Part shown: piece by piece, positions 34,706 to 43,941 of the stretch | Layout: the number at the start of each line of letters is the position of its first letter | Numbering within the stretch: position 1 is the first letter of the stretch | NCBI RefSeq assembly: GCF_013368755.1 | Contig: NC_049562.1 | Location: 1,054,001 to 1,118,000, forward strand | Length of the DNA: 64,000 nucleotides | From: Talaromyces rugulosus | Lineage: Eukaryota > Ascomycota > Eurotiomycetes > Eurotiales > Trichocomaceae | Reading direction: 5' to 3' | Made by a program: the position numbers and the translations under genes | Notes under the pieces: generated by a model | What the model was told of the DNA's origin: nothing | Databases searched by the model: none | What the model saw: only the letters and a program-made list of their open reading frames with translations

Positions 34706-35880
34706 TCATCCTCCAAGGCCTTCAGATCCGGAGCCTTCTTCTTGAGGGGGCACTTGTCAGCACGGTGACCGCTCAGTTTGCAATTGAAGCACTTGTCCTC
34801 GCTCATTAGCTTCTTCTTTTCTTCCCAGGAGAGCTGCGGTTGAGGGGCTTCATTCTTCGGCTTCGATCCTCCGGAGGTATTCGACTGGTGGCCTCCCTGG
34901 CTGTGGCCTTTGCTGCTCCCAATCCCACGGCTGCGGGCGCGTCGTTCCCCTTCAGCGATCTGCTCGAGGCGGTTGGCAGTAGTGTGGCATCCTTGTACAA
35001 AGGTCTGGTACGACACCATTGGGTCGGTGCTTTCCTTGATCATGGCGCGCTGCATGTCGAACGAGAGTTTGTGGTAGAGTTCCTCCTTCCATTCTGATAG
35101 GGCGAGGCCAGCTTCCTGGGCAAGAAGCGTGAATTTCGACAAAAAGATCTGAAACTTCGAATCTCTCATTGCTAGGCGACGGAGTTCCATCTTCGCATTG
35201 ATCACGCGGTTCTCGTCCATGTAGATTGTTCTCAGATGCTCGAAGATGTCACCGACATCCTGGTAACGTTGTGCTGAGTCCTTCCGGAATCGTGGGAGCA
35301 AGTGGTTGGCCGCTTCTCCCTTACACATCCCCTTCACGTACGCCATACGGGCCAGGGCTGTTGGGTAATGGTCGGCGTTGGCTTCCAACTTGTTCTCGAC
35401 GTCGATCTCCCATGATTCGTACTTGGGATCGATTCCATCCGATAGCAGCTGGCCATCTGGCAGCTTGGTGGTCTTCTTCTTGTGGTCTCCCCCGGCTGGA
35501 GAGGTATTGGCGATTGCGGCATCACGCTCCGTGATCAGTTCGGACATGGCCTGGCGATGGTCGGCCAGGTTGCTCTTGAGGTTCTGAATCTCCTCTCTCA
35601 TAGAGTCGATTTCCTCTGTGTCGTTGTTGCTAGACTCAGCGAGAGCCTCTTCTAGTCGTTTCTCCTGCATGGAGAGGTGTTGGAATAAACCTTCAAACAG
35701 GCCTCCAGGGTCGCTTCTGCAAAGCTCAAGGAATTCATCCTTATTGAGTGGTCCCTCAGGAACATCTCCAAGCTTCAGTTCTTCGAGGTTAACGGTCAAG
35801 CGGCGACTGGGCTCTCCCACATCGTCGTTGCTGGCGCTCTCGCCATGCTGACGTCCGTCAGCGGTACTTGGTCTTGCCAT
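34672..35880 (-). CDS. retrotransposon Gag polyprotein
   Basis: 402 aa starting at ATG 35880. It has a helical coiled-coil part (about 70-110), a capsid-like central region and one zinc knuckle CFNCKLSGHRADKC (C-x2-C-x4-H-x4-C, about 366-379) of the nucleocapsid type. A basic stretch and an acidic end follow. Gag packages the element RNA into virus-like particles in the cytoplasm. The stop codon overlaps the pol frame. Confidence 0.92.
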   Translation of the reverse strand: MARPSTADGRQHGESASNDDVGEPSRRLTVNLEELKLGDVPEGPLNKDEFLELCRSDPGGLFEGLFQHLSMQEKRLEEALAESSNNDTEEIDSMREEIQNLKSNLADHRQAMSELITERDAAIANTSPAGGDHKKKTTKLPDGQLLSDGIDPKYESWEIDVENKLEANADHYPTALARMAYVKGMCKGEAANHLLPRFRKDSAQRYQDVGDIFEHLRTIYMDENRVINAKMELRRLAMRDSKFQIFLSKFTLLAQEAGLALSEWKEELYHKLSFDMQRAMIKESTDPMVSYQTFVQGCHTTANRLEQIAEGERRARSRGIGSSKGHSQGGHQSNTSGGSKPKNEAPQPQLSWEEKKKLMSEDKCFNCKLSGHRADKCPLKKKAPDLKALEDDAGKESENAHA

Positions 35881-36101
35881 CGTGCTGGCTCACAAGATTT
35901 CCAGGTTTCGAATGAAGGTAAATGAAGGTTCAGGGTCAGAGCGCTGACAAGGCGTTTGTCGTGGCTGTACGGACCGTGCTGAACACAAAGAGGTTGAGAT
36001 AAAGAAAAGTCTACCCCCGACCAGAGCGCTGACTGCAGCTGAGTGCTGGCTGTGCTAGTCGTGAGAAAGACAAAGATAAAGTGTAGCGATGCTTGTTGTA
36101 A
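35881..36101 (-). other. retroelement leader between 5' LTR and gag
   Basis: 221-bp untranslated leader. Contains the primer binding site at its LTR-proximal end. No open frame. Confidence 0.7.
36089..36099 (-). other. self-priming primer binding site
   Basis: Two bases inside the 5' LTR border. Read on the element strand it is ACAACAAGCAT, an exact 11-nt complement of ATGCTTGTTGT in the LTR (36169-36159 on the element strand). This is the arrangement of Tf1, whose mRNA 5' end folds back and primes reverse transcription. Confidence 0.75.
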
Positions 36102-36375
36102 TGTGACGTGCCTTTTCCAAAGATATTCGATTCCTATCTAGGGGTGCGATTCTCTAAAACAACAAGCATGGGAAAGGAATCTAACTACCAGGACCTGCGG
36201 GAAGGTTTTATCTTGTGTGCTTAGGTAACCAGCTTGACCCCTTATGGCCCCGGGGTGAGGCTATCCCCAGATCTGGCACCGCGGGTTAGGGTTGATGCCC
36301 TTCCTGCCTGAGGCCTCCCATCCGGCCACGAGGCCGCTCCTACCCTTGGGGATAGCCTCAGGCTCAGCCGTCACA
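36102..36375 (-). repeat. LTR (5' LTR of the element)
   Basis: 274 bp, identical to the left copy. If priming is Tf1-like, the transcript starts at 36169, giving U3 36375-36170. Confidence 0.95.
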
Positions 36376-36380
36376 CAGTA
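36376..36380. repeat. target-site duplication, right copy
   Basis: CAGTA, matching 30376-30380. Confidence 0.85.
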
Positions 36381-36585
36381 AAGGTATATCACTAGAAAAG
36401 CCAGTCGTCCAGAAAACCCTCACTGGTGTTGATGGTAATAACCATATAGGCACCAATGGCGAGAATAAAGATGGTATATATATATACTACCCCCTTTTTT
36501 TTATATTTATCTCCAAGACCCAAAATTCCTCCCTTCCTCCCACCCAAGAGAACTTTTCTTCAACCAGGACGGTGATTCAACGGTC

Positions 36586-36717
36586 GCGGTTATAGTATAA
36601 CGGTTCAGTATACCTCGTTGTAAGTACTGGCTCCTCAATGTCTTCCCAACCCACACTAATAGCCACTCAAGGTGGATCTAGCCCCGAGGAGATGCCTGTT
36701 CGATTCTGGCTAACCGC
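36586..36717 (+). tRNA. tRNA-His-like gene with a GT-AG-bounded insertion in the anticodon loop
   Basis: Acceptor stem GCGGTTA / TAACCGC pairs perfectly. The A box TAGTATAACGG and B box GTTCGATTC are intact, and the D stem and anticodon stem (CCTCG / CGAGG) pair. The body resembles eukaryotic tRNA-His (D arm GTAT, CCTCGTT, A73). After CCTCGTT comes a 52-nt stretch 36620-36671 with GTAAGT at its start, CTAAT near its end and AG last. Removing it makes GTG, the His anticodon, and leaves an extra 8 nt at the canonical intron position. Read instead with a single canonical 60-nt intron (36624-36683), the anticodon is GTA (Tyr), but then the first base pair is G-C, not the C-G that eukaryotic TyrRS needs. 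One T-stem pair is mismatched (T-T). A T8 run follows. Confidence 0.55.
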
Positions 36718-36728
36718 ACTCTTAAATC

Positions 36729-36736
36729 TTTTTTTT
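36729..36736 (+). terminator. RNA polymerase III T-run
   Basis: Eight T 12 bp after the tRNA-like gene, as expected for Pol III termination. Confidence 0.6.
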
Positions 36737-37796
36737 GTCCAAGACAAAATTGTTTTTTTTTTTTTTCCAAAGAAAAACTATCCGTGGTCTTGCATGCACA
36801 ACATACATTAATTATTCCTGGAAAGTGACTTGAAATTTTGACCAATACCGGGGTTGTTGCGTCACATAATAACTACTAGAAACAGACATTCTTTTTCTAT
36901 CATAGAAAGAACAACTAACGAATAAAATCATGTATTACCTTGTATGTACGGAGTCCATGTATACCCGTAATGCCTGTAGTCCTTCTTGAGTTTTCCTTTT
37001 CTCCCCTCCCGTTCGAACTTTTCATTCTTCTCGTTTTCCATCTCTTACTTCGTTTTCCCTTTCCCACTCCAACTGCTGAGTGGGGGATAGACTAAAATCC
37101 GTGAAACCACGTATGAATCTTGATAAAATTGATGTTCGATGGCGCCATGCCGGGAAGGCGGACAAACAGGGTTGATATCATAGATGTTCCAGCAGGGGTT
37201 AATAGCTAGTGTATACTCTAGTATAGCGCCAAAGACTAGACTTTACTTTTAAAAATTTTGGTTTTTATAGTATGAAAATAAAATATCTGCGGCAAAAAAA
37301 ACAAAGGAATAGTAACAAAACAAAATTTGGTAAGGTTGTACGTATAGTCCTCCGTATTAGCAACACCCATGACAAACACCAGAACAACCCCCACTTGGTC
37401 AGAACCGCCCACCACTACTACTACCACCACCACCAAAACTCTCGAACATCGACTTGAACCCATACCGGCTTTCCAGCTGCTGATCGGATCCTACGTACAC
37501 CATCGACTCGACTTCATCGCTTCTTTGTTAACTCCGGGTAGCTTCGGCCTGACTCCTCACCATGATGATGACCACCACCTTGGCCGATGGTGCCGCTGTC
37601 ATCTAACAACATTAACAACTCCCGTACAGTCACCGCTTTATACGCACTCTGTGTCACACCACACGGGTGCATGGATTTGCTGCCCTGCCGAGTTATCGGA
37701 GACGACACCGAGTAGACCATTTTCAACCACATCCAACAAACCGAGGCTTCTATCTGATAAACCATCACTACAGTTGATAATATTGCCGTGGGAGCC
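36737..37796. promoter_or_regulatory. spacer with the promoter of the WBP2-like gene
   Basis: About 1 kb, AT-rich then with CACCA/ACTACT repeats near 37400-37440. No supported gene; short overlapping frames here lack domains. Confidence 0.45.
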
Positions 37797-38754
37797 ATGT
37801 CTTTGAAGTACGTTTCACTGCCCAGTCCATGTCGCTAGCGCATCTCAGCCATGAGTATATGTCGGGTCATTGAGCATCATGCTTTCTTCATCGACACGCC
37901 TGCCAACCGCCCCTCTAAATAGGAAGCAGTCGCTGACTATATTTCTTTTACGAGCAGTTGGGTAATGCTCTCAGACAAGGAGGGCTTCGTCCGTCTCCCC
38001 AATGAACACATCATTTTTACCTCCCCGCCACGCACGACCCTATCACTGAAGCCCAATTCGGGAAAGGAATCATTTTCGATCAGCAGCAGTTCAGGCAGCC
38101 TGTACCTCACAAATCAACGGGTTGGCCCCCCCCCCCGGTCTATTCCTTTTTAAAACATGTGGAGCTACAACTAACAAAAATCCGTGATTCCAGATCGTGT
38201 ACCTCCCCTCGCAACAGAATCCAGCCTTTCAGTCATTCACAACTCCTCTCCTCCACATCTACGACAGTCATGTCTCGGCGCCTTTCTTTGGTCCCAACGT
38301 GTGGACTGCCATCGTGCGACCAGTTGCCGGCGGAGGAATACCGGCCTCGATACAGGTGGTGGAGTTGAAATTTTCATTCAAGGAAGGCGGTGCCTTTGAT
38401 TTCCATTCGAATTTCGAACGCATCAAGGATCGTCTGGGCCAGGCGGTTGAACACGCGAGAGAACAGGGCCCAGCGACGTCTCAGGCAACCCCCGGCAGAG
38501 GGGTTGACTTTACGCATGTTCACCTTGATGAACTGCCCGCCTACGATGGAGCCAGAAACCCATCACAAGTTGGCGACAACAACAACCAGCACCAGTCCTC
38601 AAATTCTGCGACACAGGCGAGCACCACCGAGAGCGCCGGGGCCAATACGGATTTTGCGCCTCCTCCAATGGAACCTCCGCCAGGTTATGAAGAGGTGCAG
38701 CAGCAGAGCGTGGCGGCAGAGCTAGAAGATCGGCTTCGCAGGACGAGCTCATGA
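37797..38754 (+). CDS. WBP2/GRAM-like protein with PPxY motif
   Basis: Three exons (37797-37807, only eleven bases; 37958-38120; 38194-38754) give 244 aa. The N-terminal part, MSLNWVMLSDKEGFVRLPNE to PAGGGIPASIQVVELKFSF, has the GRAM/PH-like pattern of the WW-domain-binding protein 2 family, including SGSLYLTNQR joined by splicing to IVYLPSQQ. The C-terminal half is Gln/Asn/Pro-rich with LPAYD and a proline-tyrosine motif PPPGYEE near the end. PPxY motifs bind WW domains, for example of Rsp5-type ubiquitin ligases. Function in fungi is not established. The second intron has a GTTGGC donor, weaker than the rest. Confidence 0.85.
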
Positions 38755-39191
38755 TATATACATGAGTAGTTTCCACCCTTGGACGAACAATCGCACATTT
38801 GGAATGAATGCATTGCGATCAACGCCTTGATATGATATGATTTTGCCTCATGATTGCCTGTTTCACATTAGAAATCTGCAGCACAGATAGTTTGTCAATG
38901 TTTCCAGCCGGTTAGAGAATCAATTCGGTTAGATTTAAAGAGCAAGAGAGTATAAATAATAATAAAAATTAAACATGTATGAGAGCATCGGGTGAGGGCG
39001 GGTAGCAGCCAATCACGTGTGGGCCAATTGACCAGTCAGCAGTCGGGACACACCGCGGCGCTCCCGTTTTTCCAGAGACAGCAGCAAAGCTTCCGACCTC
39101 CTTCGTTTGTCACCCGCTCCTTCAACCCTCTTACCACCGCAACCTTCTGTTCACCACGCAATTCAATTGCACCGAAAAAAAAGACGTCAGC
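38755..39191. promoter_or_regulatory. spacer with qcr6 promoter
   Basis: Holds the 3' UTR of the WBP2-like gene and the qcr6 promoter, with CCAAT boxes and a CACGTG core close together at 39009-39028. Confidence 0.55.
39009..39028 (+). promoter_or_regulatory. CCAAT boxes with CACGTG core upstream of qcr6
   Basis: CCAAT at 39009-39013 and 39024-39028 with CACGTG at 39014-39019, 160-180 bp before the qcr6 start. CCAAT is the HAP/AnCF complex target that activates respiratory genes in fungi. Confidence 0.55.
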
Positions 39192-39867
39192 ATGGGTCTC
39201 GCCGATCTTTTCTCCGACGTGATTTCCTCCTTCGGCTTCTCCGAAGCCCAGGCTGAGGCGCCTCCCGCTGAGGAAAACGACACCAACGCCGCCGCCGAGG
39301 AACAGGAAGACTCGAAGCCCGCCGAGGAAGAGGCCAGCGAGGAGACCGCTGAAGACGCCACCGAGCAGCCCGAAGAAGAGGCCGAAGCCGAAGCTGAGGG
39401 TGAAGAGGCCGAGGAAGAAGAGGCAGGAGAGGAGGAAGAGGAAGAGGAGGAGGAAGAGGAGGAGCCCGAGGACATCAAGCCAAAGCTCGAGGAAGGTGAG
39501 TCGATTTGAATTGGACACACACATATATATAGCGTCGGCTTGGGATTTTTCCGCATGCGCTGCGCGATCCAATTGCAAGATTTTTGAACGGTTCGCTGAC
39601 GGGTGTGATTTTTCTTTTGCATAGAATGTGCCAACTCCAGCCACTGCGCTCCATACAAGCACCACTTTGACGAATGCGTTGAGCGTGTTACCAGCCAGCA
39701 GGAAGAGGGAGATGGCAAAGTTACCGAAGACTGCGTCGAAGAGTGTAAGAATTCGAAAACCCGCGCATTGGTATATATATAGCCCATACTGACTTTCCAT
39801 AGTCTTCCACCTCCAGCATTGCGCCACTCAGTGCGCTGCCCCCAAGCTTTGGAAAACCTTGCGGTAA
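39192..39867 (+). CDS. qcr6: cytochrome bc1 complex hinge protein (QCR6)
   Basis: Three exons (39192-39495, 39625-39744, 39803-39867) give 162 aa. The first 100 residues are extremely rich in Glu and Asp, including long uninterrupted Glu runs. The conserved C-terminal hairpin has four cysteines (ECANSSHCAPYKHHFDEC ... DCVEEFFHLQHCATQC) forming the disulphide-linked helices of the bc1 hinge protein. It sits on the intermembrane-space side of complex III and helps cytochrome c docking. The acidic tail is typical for fungi. Confidence 0.92.
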
Positions 39868-40312
39868 ACGCCTCGACGCCTTTTTCGCAATCCTTACTTC
39901 GGCATGTATTTCGCATGGTCTCCCTTATTGTCTTTCCTGAAACCAGGATAGATTATGGGTCCAGACTACCGATAATCCTCCAATTTTTGTATCCACTACC
40001 TCGCATTAGAAACCATGACCTTTTTTGAGGGCGTCTAAGTTTCACGGGAAAAGAAAGTGAGAATAGAGTTTTATGTTTCACTTTATGTACAGATAGCAAG
40101 TGACTGTCTTTTATATCGAATATTTATGCTTGTTTCCTTTTGTTTAGACATGCAGGATTCATTAGATTTGTACTATCAACATTTAAATAGCATCAGGGCT
40201 TGTCCAGAATAAGGTAAATTTGTTATGTGCATTCATGTCAGATGATAATCATAAAGTAGACTAATTACAAACCGTCAAGTTCACAATGTTATATACGAAC
40301 GGGCGTTTCCGG
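39868..40312. other. convergent 3' spacer
   Basis: 3' UTRs of qcr6 and the MFS gene. AT-rich, no other feature seen. Confidence 0.5.
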
Positions 40313-42002
40313 TTACTGATCAGTGACGCGGGCCTCAGCAGTATTATTCCTGTTCTGCAACGGAACATCCAGATCTCGATTATGAGCATGATGTATATCA
40401 TTCCAATCAGCCTCGAGGCGTCTATTCACGATCTTAGGACCAATAACATTCAGCGTCAACGGAAACAGCGCGACGACGCAAGCGATGACAGCACTGAAAA
40501 TAAGCGATCTTTTCATGTTCTGTGGCGGATGGGCGCCATCTTGTCCGGCCTTGAGTTCTGTTTGGATAATCGTGAAGATGCCGCCGAGGAGCTGGCCACC
40601 CATCCAGAGTAAAGTGCTGCTGATCTCAGGCGAGTACGGGTACGTGATCTCGACGAGATACTCGAGCACGACGGGCAGCAAGGCAAAGGCGCTCACGCCA
40701 AGGAGGGCGCAGACGACGATACTCGGAGCGAGGCCATAGGGGCTAGAGGGGGCAAAGTAAAGACCAATATAGGAAATGGCGTGGACGGGCACGCAGATGC
40801 GGATCACAAGCAAATATTGCTTATATCGGTCGTTGATGGGCGACACAATCGCCGACGAAATTAGACCGGCGACAATGAGGACACCACCGGCAATGCCGGC
40901 GTCTGTTTCAGAGAAGCCATATGGAAGAAGGATCTGGTTAATCAGCGTGGAAACGCTGTTGAAGAAGCCAACGTAGACAGAAAAGGCAATGAAGATCAGC
41001 CAGAATTCGCGGAACCGCACAATTCCGCGGATGGATTCGCCAAATGGAGTTTTGGCGACTGCCGCTGACGCACTCGCCGGTGTGGGCGGTCGTGCTGGGA
41101 TGAATAATGAAGGTATACAGGTAATTGTCGCCTATATAAATTGACTGGATCAGTACAGTTCCCCTTTTTCTTTGATATTCCGAATCAGGACAAGACATAC
41201 TATAACTGAAATCCAAAGCACCATGTTGGGGATATCGCTCGGTTTCACAGTCCAGAAAGAATCAACAAGCTGGCCGATGGCTGCGCCCAACGGGTTGGCC
41301 AGAGTTGCGAAAGCCGTAGCACTGGTACGTCCCTGTTCGCTAAACCACAGGTCACTATATCGCGTGGGCGCTGCCAAAGCAAACGGCTGGGCGAAGCCCA
41401 ACAGTAGCTGGCCAAACATGACGACGCCAAAGATGCCACCTTGGGCCTTTGTGCCGGCATATCGAATCCAGTTCCCGATCAGAATCAGGACCGAGGCAGT
41501 GATTATGACAGATTTTGGTCCGCCTTTGTTCAGCATGTACATAACCGCTCTGATGGTAATCGAGCCTATCAGCTGTATTCGCGAAACAGATTAGGATAGC
41601 TAAGCTAGACTTACGGTGTTGCAACACAAAATGCAAACAGGAAAGCAGTGCTCAGCCAGTTGATCGTGCTCTCGGAAACTTGAAAATATTCAGCCGATGT
41701 CGAAGAGATCGAGGAGAAGGTGAGCCACTGTGTGATTTTGCATATTAGTATCAGGCTATACTTCTGCTTTCTATAGTCGGCAAACATACGTCCCAGCTGA
41801 TAACGATATTCAGCAGTACCAGTTGACATAGACCGAAAAACCGTCGCTTGTAGACTCGAAACGACCCTCTCGTAGCAGCAATTTCCACCTCGTAATTTGT
41901 CTCGTTCTTGGGGTATGGCATCTCAGCGGCTTTGCCATGTTTAGCAGGCCCTGAGGCTGTCGCGTGCGACTGGCCAGCAGAAGCCTTTGAAAAGATACTC
42001 AT
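40313..42002 (-). CDS. major facilitator superfamily transporter (FLVCR/SLC49-like)
   Basis: Four exons (42002-41790, 41727-41615, 41549-41201, 41131-40313) give 497 aa. The acceptor of the second intron is placed before A-GCG-GTT-ATG because it continues the motif VATPAVMYMLNKGGPK typical of the family; two nearer AG sites lead to a stop or the wrong frame. About twelve hydrophobic segments are seen, with a hydrophilic N-terminus of about 55 residues and a loop before RGIVRFREFWLIFIAFSVYVG. INWLSTAFLFAF and GNWIRYAGT fit the FLVCR/Dirc2 group, whose animal members move haem or choline. The substrate here is unknown. Confidence 0.88.
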
Positions 42003-43776
42003 TGCGATGCTGCTACACAGTAATAGCAAAGCAAAACATTCCGAGCATCATCCAACCCAGTTAGTCTAGTCCACAGGTAAAGAATCGCAGTGCTGTGCTT
42101 TTGCACCTGGTCGGGCGGAGGTGTAGAGGAACAGCCGGATGCGGGGGATCGCATGTGAGGGGACTGCCAGCCATCCTACCACAGGGCCCAAAAGTTAGCT
42201 GCTAAAACATGTCTTTTGTCTGGGGGGATTAATGGTTTAGCTGGTGCAACTCTGCCGAGGATCATTAAAGAAACCCGCTATCGGCAGTTGTGATTGGACC
42301 ACAATGCGGTTTGTCAGGCTCGGCAGAGTAACATCGCAACAAGCTCGGAGCTGATCCCAACGTCATGTGCCTGTGCTAGGGACTACTAGGTCCAGAGAGC
42401 GGTATAGCAGTTGTCTTGTTTGGACAGGCTCATGGTGAATGGCGGCATCCGATAGCGACGAGCAGAACGAGCCTGGTGATGTTGCAGGACGAGTTGGTCA
42501 AGAAATTTCGTGTTATTGAAGGGAGCGGTCCGTGCTCGTAACAGCGAGCTATCTTGTTGTGTTTTTTGACTAGTTAGATGGCAAAAACCACTCTGGTTCG
42601 CGTGGGTGTCAACAGCTCTGATGTTGAGCTGGAGATGTGCTGCTAGGAAGAGGTACACCGGAGAGATGGGAAGCCTCCTTCGCCCTTCCTTCCTCCTGCC
42701 CTCGTGACTGCCGGCGTCAATACTCAATAAAAGCCAACAACAGAACAATTTTATCTTTTATCGTTTATCTCGAAAGAGAAAAGAAGACGTCCTGGCTAAA
42801 TCAACACTCTAGGTCTCGGTATCGATCTAACAATGGCAGATGCGCTTCGCTACCTAGGTGACCCTTGAATATTCATCTCTGCTAATATGGCACCACTCGA
42901 GGCATGACGATGATCGATGGGAGCTTGGAATATGTAGCAGCTAGTTAAACGTGTTCTAAGCATGCTCAAAACGTTCGAAACGGTCTGGCCTTCATTGTTC
43001 GCCTCTCATTGCTGTTCTCGTCTAAAAGAACCGGCCTTTGTCGTCTTTGATACACTAGTGCTAGCAGAACACAAAAGAACTGGCCCGCTTATTGACACAA
43101 ACATAGCTTCTACAGCGGCTGTACTTATCTCGATGTACCACCTATCTACAACGCCGCTAGTTTTGGAGTGACTTTGAGAACATGGGAATTTGTACGGCTT
43201 CCATGGCCTGCGCGGTTACTGAGAAGACAAATACAGCGTGAATCAGACACTCCGCAATGAGAGACAATTCTCTGAGAGACTCTAGAGGTGGTCATTGGGA
43301 ATGAATGCTACAGTTGGCCAAATCGTCCTCTTCGGTCTCCATGCGCACGCCCTTGTCCTATGTCGGCCTTGCCTGTATGTTTTTTACCACCCATTTCCAA
43401 AACGAACAGCAGGATGTCTGCTAGCCATGCGATTTATGCGAGGTGGATTTAGCTTTCATCTGATGTGTTGCGATAGATGAAAGATGAGATGAATTATTCC
43501 CCACCTTCACTTTCCGGATATGTAGCATCGCACGTTTTCCGAAACCTGTCTATAAATCTATTTTATCTGTAATTTAAAGTATATGTACCCTTGAGATTTG
43601 ATTTCCTATTAGAAAATTGAACAGACATTATCGTTTTTACGACGCTTTTACCTTCTTCCGTTCGGCAATAAGAATAAGAGGTAACATCTACAAGGCACTG
43701 GTGAAGGTACATGATGCATGTGTGGTAACTAGGATCCTCTTCAATTAATAGACAGTGTTTAGAGAAAAAATTCTAA
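42003..43776. other. gene-poor spacer
   Basis: No supported coding sequence. It must include the promoter of the minus-strand transporter. Short frames here have no domains. Confidence 0.45.
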
Positions 43777-43925
43777 ACTCTCATAGTGTAACGGTTAACA
43801 CAGTACGTAGATCCGCTTCGTGCGAAATACTAATTTGCTAACCACCCTATTATAGGTCGTCTTATAAAGTGCAGGTTCACGCCACTCTTTATGCGATTAA
43901 TCCGAGTTCGATTCTCGGTGAGAGT
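43777..43925 (+). tRNA. tRNA-Ile(UAU)-like gene with two insertions
   Basis: Acceptor stem ACTCTCA / TGAGAGT, D stem GTGT / ACAC and T stem CCGAG / CTCGG all pair. The A box TAGTGTAACGG and B box GTTCGATTC are intact. After position 26 a 53-nt stretch 43803-43855 begins GTACGT, contains CTAAC 14 nt before its end and finishes TATAG. Without removing it no anticodon stem or T33 can be formed. With it removed, the stem GTCGT / GCGAT forms around C-T-TAT-A, an Ile anticodon for AUA codons with A37, interrupted at the canonical 37/38 place by 25 nt (43867-43891). tRNA-Ile(UAU) of yeast also has a canonical intron. The discriminator is A, as for Ile. A T8 run follows. Confidence 0.62.
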
Positions 43926-43933
43926 AAACGCTC

Positions 43934-43941
43934 TTTTTTTT
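43934..43941 (+). terminator. RNA polymerase III T-run
   Basis: Eight T nine bases after the tRNA-like gene. Confidence 0.6.

Larger units (their letters stand above)
30381..36375 (-). mobile_element. Ty3/gypsy (chromovirus) LTR retrotransposon, about 6.0 kb
   Basis: Two identical 274-bp LTRs (TG...CA ends) flank a gag frame and a pol frame in the order protease, reverse transcriptase, RNase H, integrase, chromodomain, which defines Ty3/gypsy chromoviruses. A 5-bp duplication (CAGTA) flanks it. The primer binding site is complementary to the element's own LTR rather than an obvious tRNA, as in the Tf1/sushi group. Both frames are uninterrupted. Identical LTRs mean a recent insertion, and no C-to-T decay of the repeat-induced point mutation type is apparent. 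Confidence 0.95.

Noticed and set aside
34120..35880. Host gene origin for the zinc-knuckle protein
   Set aside because: Lies between LTRs next to pol with the usual overlap, so it is the element's gag.
36586..36717. Plain tRNA-Tyr(GTA) call
   Set aside because: Possible by anticodon, but the acceptor lacks the C1-G72 pair and the body matches tRNA-His; kept only as alternative.
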